A stretch of DNA of 64,000 bases, taken from assembly GCA_951801675.1 (NCBI GenBank), contig CATONX010000002.1, positions 1 through 64,000 of the forward strand, given 5' to 3'. How positions within the stretch are numbered: position 1 is the stretch's first letter; the number at the start of each line of letters is the position of its first letter. Made by a program: the position numbers and the translations under genes. Below the pieces are notes generated by a model. It had not been told where the DNA came from. It did not search any database and saw nothing but the letters and a program-made list of their open reading frames with translations. Below are positions 48,095 to 57,829 of the stretch, one piece after another. Source of the stretch: an uncultured Eubacteriales bacterium. GTDB taxonomy: Bacteria > Bacillota > Clostridia > Oscillospirales > Acutalibacteraceae.

Positions 48095-49537
48095 TTATTT
48101 CGGCCCTTCCCCGTAGAACCGGTCAATGGCCGCGCGGACCTCCTTTGCCGGCAGGTGCCGGATGACGTAAGAAGTCCCCCGTTCTCCCACCACGGTCACA
48201 CGCAGGTGACAAAGCCCCGCCTGCTTTTGAAAGGGAGTCTGGGTAAGGGCCAGCCGCTGGACTTTTTGTGCCGGTACCTGCACCTCGTGCAGGGATAAGC
48301 GCTTGCGGCAGGTAAACCGGCACACCGGCTTTTCAAGAGCCACGCCCGCTTCATAGTAGGACAGCAGAGAAACCACCATCATCCACAGACACAGGACCGC
48401 CAGAACCGCTGCGAGAAAAGGAACCAGAACGCTGAACGGGGAAAGGAGGATTTGGACCAGATAGGCCCCGGGCGGAATGAGGAGCAGCCCCACGCAAGGA
48501 TAGAGGATATACCGGCGCAGGGTGCCTTTTTGGGGACGCAGGGAAAGTTTCTCCGGCCCTGCGAACTCAGGGAGCATTTCCCCGCAGGCCTCCCGGGCTT
48601 TGCGTTTTCGCACACAGGGAAGAAGCACCGCTTTCTGCCCTTCCTGCTTGCCATACCCCACGCAGATGACGTTGACGCTGGCAAGCCCCATCAGATGAAG
48701 GAGGAGGCCCTGGCGGACATCCACCGCGCAGATGTGCCGGGTTCCCAGTACCGACCGGTACCGGCCCACGGCGCCCGAAGACACCGTCAGCCGTCCCTGG
48801 GTGCGGCGCAGGGAAAAGCGCACATACCGCAGAAAGACCCGGACAAACGCAATGAGCCAGCCCGCCGCCAGAATGGTGGCCAAAAGCGCGGTGGCGGGCG
48901 GAAGGACCGCCACCAGGAAGGTGGCCAGAGTGCCGATGGTACCGAGAATCTGGGCCTCGATTTCCTGCCCGAGCAGCTGGCCGATTCCCTTGACTACGGG
49001 AACCGCAAAGAGAATGCCGCCGGCCGCATTGGAAGCGGAGGCGGCCATCACCGCCACAAAAAACGGATTTGCCCGGTAGCTCGAGGAAATGTCCGTCGCC
49101 CGGCTGTGGCCCTTTACCATGGCCGCGATGGAAAGAGCGCGGCGGGTAGGAAGATAGAGCTCCACATCCGCCTTGCGCCGGCTGCCTGCGGCCGTGTCCA
49201 GCCGCAGACGGGCGCCGCCCAGAATGAGCAGCCATAGGGGGCGTTCCACGTCGGCCGAGGACACGTCCCGAAAACGCAGGGAAATCTGCTTTTGAAGAAA
49301 AATGCCGCTTTCCACCAGGATTTCTCCGTCCTTGACGGTGTACCACAGCCTTGCCCAGCGCCAGACCGCAAGGAGCACCACCGCCGAAGCCGCAAGCAGT
49401 TCCTGCCACAGCAGCAGCGACCAGGCCCAGGGTTCAAAGGGGAGAGTAAGCAGCTGCTGGGCCACCGGCAGCAAAAGTAAAAACACATAGCGTTTGAGCT
49501 CCGTGGCGATTCGAGCCGGATGGGTATGCCTTCTCAT
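48095..49537 (-). CDS. bPH2 domain-containing membrane protein (YdbT-like)
   Basis: Start MRRHTHPARIATELKRYVF; repeated TM plus PH-like blocks (DGEILVESGIFLQKQISLRFRDVSSADVE; QGRLTVSSGAVGRYRSVLGTRHICAVDVRQGLLLHLMGLASVNVICVG). Confidence 0.82.
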   Translation of the reverse strand: MRRHTHPARIATELKRYVFLLLLPVAQQLLTLPFEPWAWSLLLWQELLAASAVVLLAVWRWARLWYTVKDGEILVESGIFLQKQISLRFRDVSSADVERPLWLLILGGARLRLDTAAGSRRKADVELYLPTRRALSIAAMVKGHSRATDISSSYRANPFFVAVMAASASNAAGGILFAVPVVKGIGQLLGQEIEAQILGTIGTLATFLVAVLPPATALLATILAAGWLIAFVRVFLRYVRFSLRRTQGRLTVSSGAVGRYRSVLGTRHICAVDVRQGLLLHLMGLASVNVICVGYGKQEGQKAVLLPCVRKRKAREACGEMLPEFAGPEKLSLRPQKGTLRRYILYPCVGLLLIPPGAYLVQILLSPFSVLVPFLAAVLAVLCLWMMVVSLLSYYEAGVALEKPVCRFTCRKRLSLHEVQVPAQKVQRLALTQTPFQKQAGLCHLRVTVVGERGTSYVIRHLPAKEVRAAIDRFYGEGPK

Positions 49538-49971
49538 GGCCGCCTCCTGTGCTTTTTCCACAGGCGCGACAGCTCCTGCGCGTCGTCCAAAGAAAGGTCG
49601 GGCAGGTGCAGCCGGGAGCCGGGCAGGCACAGCGTCACCGACGCGATTCCCATCAGCCGCTGCAAAGGGGTCTGGTGCAGCTGCAAAAGGAGGACGGCGG
49701 ATAGAGAAGCGCTGTGCTCCAGGTGCAGGAACACCCCTCGGCGAAGAGAAAGGCGGCCTGCTTCCAGCTGAATCTGAAAGGAAGAATAGTACCCCGGGAT
49801 CCAGAAAAAGAAAAACCACAAGGCGATGGCGCCCAGGAAAATCCCCGCCGCTACCGCGCCGTTCCCCAGAAGAGGAAAGAGCGCGTAAAACAAAACGCCG
49901 GTCGCTGCACAGATCAGGATAAGCCAAATCCGCCACAAAAACAGCGCTTTTTTCGCCAGGGAAAGCTTCAT
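49534..49971 (-). CDS. PH domain-containing membrane protein (YdbS-like)
   Basis: RLSLRRGVFLHLEHSASLSAVLLLQLHQTPLQRLMGIASVTLCLPGSRLHLPDLSLDDAQEL; ATGA overlap with downstream gene. Confidence 0.82.
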   Translation of the reverse strand: MKLSLAKKALFLWRIWLILICAATGVLFYALFPLLGNGAVAAGIFLGAIALWFFFFWIPGYYSSFQIQLEAGRLSLRRGVFLHLEHSASLSAVLLLQLHQTPLQRLMGIASVTLCLPGSRLHLPDLSLDDAQELSRLWKKHRRRP

Positions 49972-50115
49972 ACCTTAGCCGCCTCCTTTCTCATGCTACC
50001 TATATGCGTATTCGTTCTATGTCAGGTATATCCATAGGGTTACCGGAAACGAAAAAAATACCACACCGCCATTTTACTTCACAGCGGTGTGGTATTGCAA
50101 CCATTGCACAGAGTT

Positions 50116-50865
50116 TTATTCGATCCAGTTGTCGTTTCCTTCGTCCACATCCACGACGATGGCGTTACGCTTTTCCTTGGCGGCCCGCTTGCGGCGACCG
50201 ACAATGTTGACCTTGGTAAACAAAAGCAGCGCGCCGGAACTGACGATGCCGCACAGAATGACCGCCAGCACCGTGTAAAGCACGAAGCTGTTGTACCCTT
50301 CGGCAGAGGGGAAGAAGCTGTTAGCCATGAGTGCGAGCACCAGAGTGACCACGGCGGTAAAGAGACCCGCGATCATGCTCACGGTGTTGAGGTCCTTGCG
50401 CTTGATTTCCGACATGCGCTTTTTGTGCTCGATGTCGTTTACCTTCGCGTCAATCTCCGCGGCGGTCTTTTTGTCCGTCTGGCGGTTTAAGTCCTCAATA
50501 AAGGTGCGCAGGTCGTTGGAGTAACGTTTCTTTTCCTCCCAGGAGAAGTAGACGTTGGAGGTAATGTCCTTAATCAGCTCCTCGCAGAAGATCTGCACCG
50601 TGTACATGTCGCTCGCCTTGAGCAGGTACTTTCTGGCGGTGGACGCGATCATCGCTTCGATGATCTCCTGGTCGGGCAGGCCCTTGTCCGCAATGTACGG
50701 CTTCAAGGAGAGGAACACCTCGTCATTGGCCTGATAGATTTTCTTAATGTACTCATTGTTTCCCTTGCTGGAGATGGCGCACCGAGTCAGCAGCCAAACG
50801 ATAATGCCGCAGACCACGCCGCCTACAATCCCGATGACCCAGGGGTTTTGGATAAAATCCAACAT
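50116..50865 (-). CDS. Hypothetical membrane protein (N-terminal TM, coiled-coil, two C-terminal TMs)
   Basis: MLDFIQNPWVIGIVGGVVCGIIVWLLTRCAISSKGNNEYIKKIYQANDEVFLSLKPYIADKGLPDQEIIEAMIAS. Confidence 0.75.
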   Translation of the reverse strand: MLDFIQNPWVIGIVGGVVCGIIVWLLTRCAISSKGNNEYIKKIYQANDEVFLSLKPYIADKGLPDQEIIEAMIASTARKYLLKASDMYTVQIFCEELIKDITSNVYFSWEEKKRYSNDLRTFIEDLNRQTDKKTAAEIDAKVNDIEHKKRMSEIKRKDLNTVSMIAGLFTAVVTLVLALMANSFFPSAEGYNSFVLYTVLAVILCGIVSSGALLLFTKVNIVGRRKRAAKEKRNAIVVDVDEGNDNWIE

Positions 50866-50996
50866 GGTTTCACATCCTCACTTTTCACTCGATTTTGAAT
50901 GATGCTGTACAGATTTATATAGCATTAATTATACCGATTCCCTATAACTTTGTCAATTTCTGTCGTGTATTTTTCCATTTCTATCTGTGAACACTA

Positions 50997-51057
50997 TTTA
51001 CAACTGGGAAAATGAGGTTTTACACGATCTTTACACACGGTATATTCCCGCTATACA
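50997..51057 (+). promoter_or_regulatory. PHO-box-like array: TTTACA-type hexamers on an 11-bp phase upstream of pstS
   Basis: TTTACA at 50997, 51019, 51030; TATATT at 51041 (candidate -10); TATACA at 51052. Confidence 0.65.
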
Positions 51058-51105
51058 CGCCCTTTCTATGATTGGTCCTGTAAGAAATACAGTGAGGTGT
51101 GACAA

Positions 51106-52002
51106 ATGAAAAAAATGCTTTCTCTTGCGACTATGGCAATCCTGGCCATCTCCGTTCTGGCCGGCTGCGGCGGCAGCGGCGATTCGAGCACCGGCTCGGG
51201 CACGGCTGGCGGCAGCTTTAACTCCGCTAAGGAAATCACCGTCATCTCCCGGGAAGCGTCCTCGGGCACCCGCGGCGCGTTCGACGAGCTCATGGGCCTG
51301 ATTGAAAAATCCGGCAACAGCGAGGTCAACAAGCTCTTCTCCGAAGCAGTCATCGCCAGCTCCACCGACGAAGTTCCCGCCAAGGTCGAGGTCGACAAGT
51401 ACGCCATCGGCTATACCTCCATCGGCGCGGTCAACGACAGCGTCAAGGCTCTGAAGGTGGACGGCGTGGAAGCCACCGAGGAAAACGTGAAAAACGGCAC
51501 CTATAAGGTATCCCGCCCCTTTATCATCGCCTCCAAAGGAGAAGTGAGCGGTATCGCGGCGGACTTCATCCAGTATGCCACCTCCACCCAGGGCCAGGAA
51601 ATCGTCAAGTCCCTGGGCTTCGTGACCATCGACGGCGCGAAGGAATACACCGCTCCCTCCACCGCCCTGTCCGGCAAGCTGACCCTCAGCGGCTCCACTT
51701 CCACCGAGAAGGTCATTGAGAAGCTCAGAGAAGAATACGTCAAGCTCAACCCCGGCGTGAGCATTGAGGTCACCTACAACGGGTCCGGCGCCGGCATCAA
51801 GGACGCCCAGGAAGGAAAATCCCAGCTGGCTCTCTCCTCCCGTGAGCTGAAAGACGAAGAAAAGGCCGCCCTGACTCCCACCGTTTTCGCCAACGACGGC
51901 ATCGCGGTCATCGTCAACAAAGACAACACCACCACCGAAATGACCACCGATCAGATCAAAAAGATCTTCACCGGCGAAACCCGCACCTGGGACAAGGTGT
52001 AA
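51106..52002 (+). CDS. pstS: Phosphate ABC transporter substrate-binding lipoprotein with permuted lobe order
   Basis: Lipobox LAGC; KEITVISREASSGTRGAFDELMG ... SVKALKVDGVEATEENVKNGTYKVSRPFIIA ... then SGKLTLSGSTSTEKVIEKLREEY..NGSGAGIKDAQEGKSQLALSSRELKDEE..FANDGIAVIVNKDN..IKKIFTGETRTWDKV. Confidence 0.9.
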   Translation: MKKMLSLATMAILAISVLAGCGGSGDSSTGSGTAGGSFNSAKEITVISREASSGTRGAFDELMGLIEKSGNSEVNKLFSEAVIASSTDEVPAKVEVDKYAIGYTSIGAVNDSVKALKVDGVEATEENVKNGTYKVSRPFIIASKGEVSGIAADFIQYATSTQGQEIVKSLGFVTIDGAKEYTAPSTALSGKLTLSGSTSTEKVIEKLREEYVKLNPGVSIEVTYNGSGAGIKDAQEGKSQLALSSRELKDEEKAALTPTVFANDGIAVIVNKDNTTTEMTTDQIKKIFTGETRTWDKV

Positions 52003-52103
52003 ATGACAAACGGTCAACAAACCTTCTGCAAAAATACTCCCAAAGGGACGGACACGCAAGGTGTCCGCCCCTTTGCGGCGGATAGAGACAGGGGATACCA
52101 GAT

Positions 52104-52967
52104 ATGAGAAAAAAGGCAATTCTAGAGAAAGGGTCAAAGCTCTTTTTCTTTCTGTGCGCGCTCTTTTCCATCGGTGCGGTGCTATTTATCTGTTACTTTA
52201 TCTTTGCAAACGCCATTCCCGCCATTCGGCAGGTGGGACTGTGGGAATTTCTTTCCGGCGCTTCCTGGCAGCCCAATAACGTCCCCCAGGAATTCGGCAT
52301 TTTCAATATGATCGTGGGCAGTGTCTACGTGACCGCCGGCGCCATTGTCATCGGTGTGCCCATCGGGCTTCTGGGCGCCATTTACCTGGCAAAATTCTGC
52401 CCGAAAAGGATCTACCCGGTGCTCAAGCAGGCGGTGTCCCTCTTGGCGGGCATCCCCTCCATCATCTACGGCTTTTTCGGCATGATGGTGATCGTCCCCT
52501 TTATTTTGGAGAATTTTGAGGGAAACGGCAACAGCGTGCTGGCGGCCTCCATTGTGCTGGGCATTATGATTCTGCCCACCATCATCTCCATCAGTGAAAC
52601 CTCTCTTCGTGCGGTTCCCAAAAGCTACGAGGAGGGGGCCTTGGCGCTTGGGGCCACCCGGGAAGAGTCTGCCTTCAAGGTCATCCTGCCCGCGGCCAAG
52701 TCCGGCGTGGTGACCTCCATTGTGCTTGGCATCGGCCGGGCCATCGGCGAAACCATGGCGGTGGTCATGGTGGCCGGAAACTCGAACATACTCCCTTCCT
52801 CCATTTTCAAATCGGTGCGTACCCTGACGGCCAACATCGTGCTGGAGATGAGCTATGCGTCGGGCCTGCACTACGACGCCCTCATCGCCACCGGCGCGGT
52901 GCTCTTTGTGTTTATCCTGCTTTTGAACATGGCGCTGGGGCTTTTGACCAGCAAAAAACGGGCGTAG
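52104..52967 (+). CDS. pstC: Phosphate ABC transporter permease PstC
   Basis: AIYLAKFCPKRIYPVLKQAVSLLAGIPSIIYGFFGMMVIVPFI; SYEEGALALGATREESAFKVILPAAKSGVVTSIVLGIGRAIGETMAV. Confidence 0.95.
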   Translation: MRKKAILEKGSKLFFFLCALFSIGAVLFICYFIFANAIPAIRQVGLWEFLSGASWQPNNVPQEFGIFNMIVGSVYVTAGAIVIGVPIGLLGAIYLAKFCPKRIYPVLKQAVSLLAGIPSIIYGFFGMMVIVPFILENFEGNGNSVLAASIVLGIMILPTIISISETSLRAVPKSYEEGALALGATREESAFKVILPAAKSGVVTSIVLGIGRAIGETMAVVMVAGNSNILPSSIFKSVRTLTANIVLEMSYASGLHYDALIATGAVLFVFILLLNMALGLLTSKKRA

Positions 52968-52980
52968 GGGGGACGATTGT

Positions 52981-53865
52981 ATGAAATTGGCCATCAAGCA
53001 TTTGAAAGATCAGCTGCGTATCTACCGCAGAAAGCCCCTTTCGCTGGTGCTTTTCCTGCTTTTGAACCTGGCCATGCTGCTGACCATCGCGTCGCTGATC
53101 TTCGTTATCGGCTATATCTTTGTAAACGGTGTTTCCCATCTTACGCCGGAACTGGTGTTCGGAAAATACTCGTCGGACAATCCGTCCATGTCCTTCGCCA
53201 TCGTCACCACCGTCATCCTGGTCATCGTGGCGCTGCTGCTGGCGGCTCCTTTGAGCATTTTCTGCGCCATTTACCTGACCGAGTACGCCAAGCGGGGCAA
53301 TAAGATCGTCAAGGTCATACGTTTGGCTACCGAGACGTTGGCGGGTATCCCCTCCATCGTTTACGGCCTGTTCGGCTCCATCTTTTTCGGAACGGTACTG
53401 GGCTGGGGCTATTCCATCCTCACGGGCGCTTGTACCGTGGCCATCATGGTGCTGCCGGTCATCATCCGCTCCACCGAGGAGTCCATCCTTTCAGTGCCGG
53501 ACAGTTACCGGGAAGGCAGCTACGGACTGGGCGCCTCCAAGCTGCGCACCGTTTTTAAAATCGTGCTGCCCAGCGCCATGCCGGGCATTCTTTCCGCCGT
53601 CATTTTGAGCGTGGGACGCATCGTGGGCGAGACGGCGGCCCTCATCTTTACCTTGGGATCGGTGGCCAAAATGCCGGGGAGCCTCTTAGACTCCAGCCGT
53701 ACCCTGGCGGTACACATGTATATTTCCACCCGGGACGGCGGCATGGCCGGGCGCAACACCGCCTTTGCCACCGGTGTGATCCTAGTGAGCATTGTGCTGG
53801 TCATCAACCTGCTCGCGTCCTATCTTGCCAAGAAAGTAAGCGGAGGAAAGACAGATGGAGAGTAA
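52981..53865 (+). CDS. pstA: Phosphate ABC transporter permease PstA
   Basis: [84 protein letters not shown]. Confidence 0.95.
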   Translation: MKLAIKHLKDQLRIYRRKPLSLVLFLLLNLAMLLTIASLIFVIGYIFVNGVSHLTPELVFGKYSSDNPSMSFAIVTTVILVIVALLLAAPLSIFCAIYLTEYAKRGNKIVKVIRLATETLAGIPSIVYGLFGSIFFGTVLGWGYSILTGACTVAIMVLPVIIRSTEESILSVPDSYREGSYGLGASKLRTVFKIVLPSAMPGILSAVILSVGRIVGETAALIFTLGSVAKMPGSLLDSSRTLAVHMYISTRDGGMAGRNTAFATGVILVSIVLVINLLASYLAKKVSGGKTDGE

Positions 53866-54607
53866 AATCAGCATCCGCAATATGGATTTGTATTACGGGG
53901 ACTTCCAGGCATTAAAAAACGTCAACCTGGAAATCCTGCCCAATGAGATCACCGCCTTTATCGGCCCGTCCGGCTGCGGCAAGTCCACGCTGCTCAAGTC
54001 GTTAAACCGTATGAACGACCTGGTGGAGGGCTGCAAAATCACCGGGCAGATCACTTTGGACGGGGAGGACATTTACGGGAACATGGACGTGTCTCTCTTG
54101 CGCAAGCGGGTGGGCATGGTGTTTCAAAAGCCCAATCCCTTTCCCATGAGCGTCTATGACAATATCGCCTTCGGCCCGCGCACCCACGGCATCAAAAAGC
54201 ACCACGTGCTCGATGAGATCGTCGAAGAATCCCTGCGCAACGCCGCCATCTGGGACGAGGTGAAGGACCGGCTCAAAAAGCCCGCCCTGGCTTTGTCGGG
54301 CGGCCAGCAGCAGCGCCTTTGCATCGCCAGAGCCCTGGCCGTGCAGCCCGAAGTGCTCCTGATGGACGAACCCACCAGTGCGCTCGACCCCATCTCTACC
54401 ACCAAAATCGAGGACCTGGCGACGGTTCTCAAGGAGAAGTATACCATCGTCATTGTGACACATAATATGCAGCAGGCAACCCGGATTTCCGACAAGACGG
54501 CTTTCTTCCTGCATGGGGAAATCGTCGAGTCCGGGGATACCATTTCCCTGTTCTCCCATCCCAAGGAGAAGAAAACCGAGGATTACATCACCGGCCGGTT
54601 CGGTTAA
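53855..54607 (+). CDS. pstB: Phosphate ABC transporter ATP-binding protein PstB
   Basis: [65 protein letters not shown]. Confidence 0.97.
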   Translation: MESKISIRNMDLYYGDFQALKNVNLEILPNEITAFIGPSGCGKSTLLKSLNRMNDLVEGCKITGQITLDGEDIYGNMDVSLLRKRVGMVFQKPNPFPMSVYDNIAFGPRTHGIKKHHVLDEIVEESLRNAAIWDEVKDRLKKPALALSGGQQQRLCIARALAVQPEVLLMDEPTSALDPISTTKIEDLATVLKEKYTIVIVTHNMQQATRISDKTAFFLHGEIVESGDTISLFSHPKEKKTEDYITGRFG

Positions 54608-54630
54608 GAGAAAAAGCAGGAGGAATTGCA

Positions 54631-55287
54631 TTGAGAAATAAATTCGAGCAGGAATTGGACGAATTAAACCGCGATCTGGTCAAAATGGGCAGCCTGATTG
54701 AAACGGCCATTTCCAAGGCCATGACGGCGCTCAAGGAAAAAAACATTGATCTTGCCAAAGAGGTCATAAGCAGCGACAATGTGGTGGATGAGCTGGAAAG
54801 CGCCATCGAGCGAAAGTCGTTGCGCATCCTCTTGTCCGAGCAGCCGGTGGCCAGAGACCTGCGTTCCATCTCCACGGCGCTCAAGATGATCACCGACATG
54901 GAGCGCATCTGCGACCAGGCAGCGGACATTGCCGAGATCATCGTGCAGTTTGAAAAGCGGGAATATGAGGATATCCCGGCACAAATTTCGCAAATGGCGC
55001 AAAAATGTGTTACAATGGTCTCAAAATGCATCGACGCGTTCATCACCTCCGACCTTAATCTGGCAAACGCTGTCATCGCGTCGGACGACGAGGTGGACGC
55101 CTTGTTCGATTCCTTCAAGGAGCGGCTCATTTCCCTGATCCAGCAGGACGCCAGAAAGGGCGAAGAGGCGGTGGATCTCTTAATGATCGCCAAGTATCTC
55201 GAGCGCATCGGCGACCATGCCACCAACATCGCCGAATGGGTGGTCTTCAACATTACGGGCAAGCACAAGGGCGCGCGCATCCTATGA
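54631..55287 (+). CDS. phoU: Phosphate signalling protein PhoU
   Basis: FEQELDELNRDLVKMGSLIETAISKAMTALKEKN..., ARDLRSISTALKMITDMERICDQAADIAE; TTG start. Confidence 0.95.
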   Translation: MRNKFEQELDELNRDLVKMGSLIETAISKAMTALKEKNIDLAKEVISSDNVVDELESAIERKSLRILLSEQPVARDLRSISTALKMITDMERICDQAADIAEIIVQFEKREYEDIPAQISQMAQKCVTMVSKCIDAFITSDLNLANAVIASDDEVDALFDSFKERLISLIQQDARKGEEAVDLLMIAKYLERIGDHATNIAEWVVFNITGKHKGARIL

Positions 55288-55323
55288 CGCGCGCCTGCAA
55301 CGAAGAAATGCAGGTGAAACGAT

Positions 55324-56040
55324 TTGGCAACGGCAATCTGGGTGGTGGAGGACGACGAGAACATCGCCGAGCTCATTAAAACGGCGCTTTTGTCCGCCAG
55401 CTACGAGGCGCGCGTGTTTGACTCCGGCGCGGCCCTCTTCGAGCGGGGGGATACGCAGGTGCCGGATCTGATTCTGCTGGACATTATGCTGCCCGGCATG
55501 AGTGGGTACGACATCCTCAAAAGGCTGCGTGCCTCCAAGGACATGCCCGATGTCCCGGTCATCTTCCTCACCGCCAAGGGCACCGAGTTCGACAAGGCCA
55601 TGGGGCTGGAGCTGGGGGCGGACGACTATATTCCAAAGCCCTTCGGCGTGCTCGAGCTGCTCGCGCGCATCAAGGCGGTGCTGCGCCGGTACACGAAGGG
55701 CCGGTCGGTATCGGCCGGGCCAAGGGAAAGCGGCGGATGCCGGTATAAGGACCTGGAGATCGACGCGGCAAGCCGGGAAATCCGCAAGGACGGGGTCCCG
55801 GTTAAGTTCACGTTCAAGGAATTTGAGCTATTCTTGTATATGTATCAAAACCGCGGGGTGGTTTTGAGCCGGGACAACCTGCTTGAGAAGGTGTGGGGCT
55901 ACGAATACGCGGGGGACACCACCCGCACGGTGGATATGCACATCAAGTCCATCCGCCAGAAACTCTCGGACAGCCCGGACGCGCCCAGATACATAGAGAC
56001 CATCCGCGGCTACGGATACAAGTTTTTAAAGGAATCGTAA
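55324..56040 (+). CDS. PhoB/PhoP-type response regulator
   Basis: IWVVEDDENIAELIKTALLSASYEARVFD..LILLDIMLPGMSGYDIL; C-terminal winged-helix EFELFLYMYQNRGVVLSRDNLLEKVWGYEYAGDTRTVD-type. Confidence 0.93.
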   Translation: MATAIWVVEDDENIAELIKTALLSASYEARVFDSGAALFERGDTQVPDLILLDIMLPGMSGYDILKRLRASKDMPDVPVIFLTAKGTEFDKAMGLELGADDYIPKPFGVLELLARIKAVLRRYTKGRSVSAGPRESGGCRYKDLEIDAASREIRKDGVPVKFTFKEFELFLYMYQNRGVVLSRDNLLEKVWGYEYAGDTTRTVDMHIKSIRQKLSDSPDAPRYIETIRGYGYKFLKES

Positions 56041-56041
56041 G

Positions 56042-57763
56042 ATGAAGAAACGGCTGCGTGTAATTCTGACTGCGCTCACCCTGCTCGCCATGGTGTGCGT
56101 ACTGGCCATCTGCTTTGTGTGGATGTCCCAGTTTCGCGTGCAGGACCTGCGAAGGGACCTTTCCAATGTGATGAATACCGCCTCCTATCTGACAAACGTG
56201 GGAGACACCAGCGATTACGACGCCTACGCCAAGCGCCTGGCCCGGGACCTGCACGGGGACATCCGCGTGACCATTGTGGCAGCGGACGGGAAGGTGCTGG
56301 GAGACTCGTATGCGGACTATTCGGCCATGGCCAATCACCTGGACCGGCCCGAGGTGACAAAGGCCATACGCGACGGGTACGGAGAAGACGTGCGCAAAAG
56401 CGAGACCACCGGGGAGGACAATTTCTACGCCGCCATGATTTTGACCGACGGGATCTATATCCGGGTATCGGCACCGGTTGCGGTGGCCTATAGCTTTATC
56501 CTCCAGGTGCTCCCGCCCGTGCTCCTTTTGTGCGTGGCGGTCTTTCTGATTATCCTCTTGCTTTCTCACCGCGTATCCGCCCGGTTTACCAGGCCCTTTG
56601 AGGAGCTTTCCGGGGCGGTGGAAGGCCTCATCATTGACGGCAAGCCCGGTGAAATCTCCGCGCCGCCCTATGACGAGCTGGTTCCCATTGTGCGAAACAT
56701 TCGGGATTTAAGCGGCCGGCTGCAAATGTACATTGCGGAAATCAAGCAGAAATCCGCGGAAATTGAGGACATCATTTCCGCTACCGACGACGGGGTGGTG
56801 GTGCTCGACGGGTCGATGCACATCATCACCATCAACGAGCGGGCCAAGGAGCTGTTCGGCGGCGCCGGTGATGCGAAAAGCTTTGAAATGGTCTGCCGGG
56901 ACATGGCGCTTCTGGAAAAAATCAAAAAGACCTTCCGCAGCGGAAAGGAATCCCACGCGGAGCTGGATATGCGCAACAAAAACGGCCGCGTTTACCGCTG
57001 CATCGTCAGCCCTGCCAAAAGCAAGGAAGGGCTGACTACAGGGGCTGTCCTCTTTTTGTCCGACGTGACCGAAATCATCCGCCTCGAGCGAGTGCGCTCC
57101 GACTTTGCCGCCAACGTTTCCCATGAGCTGAAAACCCCTTTGACCGCTATCAAGGGCTTTTCCGAGCTTATAGACGCGGGGCTTGTGACCGATGAGGAGA
57201 AAAAGCGGGAATACATCCGCCTGATTATGAAGGAAAGCGACCGGCTGATGGGGCTCATCAACGACATTCTCAAGCTGGCCGAGCTGGAAAACGCCACCGA
57301 AGAGCCTCAGCGGCTGGAAACCGTGTCTCTGGGGAACATTGTAAGAGAGGTGCAGACGGTCCTGGAAGGAAAGGCGAAGGAGCGGCAGGTGACGCTGTCG
57401 GCCCGTGGAGACGGCTTCATCCGTGCCGACCAGGAGCGTATTCGGGAAATGGTGATCAACCTGGTGGACAACGCCGTCAAATACAACCGCCCCGGCGGGC
57501 GGGTGGACGTATCGGTGGAGCAAACCAAAGACAGCGTGATCCTGACGGTGGCGGACACCGGCATCGGCATCTCTCCCGAGCATCAGGAACGGGTATTCGA
57601 GCGGTTCTACCGGGTGGACAAGGGGCGCAGCCGCAAGTCGGGCGGAACGGGTTTAGGACTCTCCATCGTCCGGCACACCGCCGAGCATTACGGCGGCGTG
57701 GTTGCATTGGAAAGCGAGGAGCAGGTGGGAACCCGGATCACCGTCACCTTCCCTCAGGCCTGA
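56042..57763 (+). CDS. PhoR-type sensor histidine kinase
   Basis: HAMP-like and PAS regions; FAANVSHELKTPLTAIKGFSELI; NLVDNAVKYNRPGG; GTGLGLSIVRHTAEHYGG. Confidence 0.93.
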   Translation: MKKRLRVILTALTLLAMVCVLAICFVWMSQFRVQDLRRDLSNVMNTASYLTNVGDTSDYDAYAKRLARDLHGDIRVTIVAADGKVLGDSYADYSAMANHLDRPEVTKAIRDGYGEDVRKSETTGEDNFYAAMILTDGIYIRVSAPVAVAYSFILQVLPPVLLLCVAVFLIILLLSHRVSARFTRPFEELSGAVEGLIIDGKPGEISAPPYDELVPIVRNIRDLSGRLQMYIAEIKQKSAEIEDIISATDDGVVVLDGSMHIITINERAKELFGGAGDAKSFEMVCRDMALLEKIKKTFRSGKESHAELDMRNKNGRVYRCIVSPAKSKEGLTTGAVLFLSDVTEIIRLERVRSDFAANVSHELKTPLTAIKGFSELIDAGLVTDEEKKREYIRLIMKESDRLMGLINDILKLAELENATEEPQRLETVSLGNIVREVQTVLEGKAKERQVTLSARGDGFIRADQERIREMVINLVDNAVKYNRPGGRVDVSVEQTKDSVILTVADTGIGISPEHQERVFERFYRVDKGRSRKSGGTGLGLSIVRHTAEHYGGVVALESEEQVGTRITVTFPQA

Positions 57764-57776
57764 ATGCAAAGAGGCC

Positions 57777-57820
57777 GCAGCGGATCCCAAGCTGGTTGGG
57801 ATCCGCTGCAGCCCTTTTGT
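57777..57820. terminator. Terminator after the pst-pho operon
   Basis: gcagcggatcccaagctggttgggatccgctgcagcccttttgtttt. Confidence 0.8.
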
Positions 57821-57829
57821 TTTGGCAGG

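Noticed and set aside
48567-49409. 280-aa minus-strand alternative-frame ORF within the PH-domain protein
   Set aside because: Arg/Gly/His-rich out-of-frame translation overlapping the real YdbT-like frame.
49538-49936. N-terminal extension of the 48095-49936 ORF
   Set aside because: Extension is Arg/Pro-rich and overlaps the upstream YdbS-like gene; the start at MRRHTHPARIATELKRY (49537) gives the usual ATGA coupling.
56708-57583. 291-aa minus-strand ORF inside the phoR-like gene
   Set aside because: Antisense shadow of a conserved histidine kinase.
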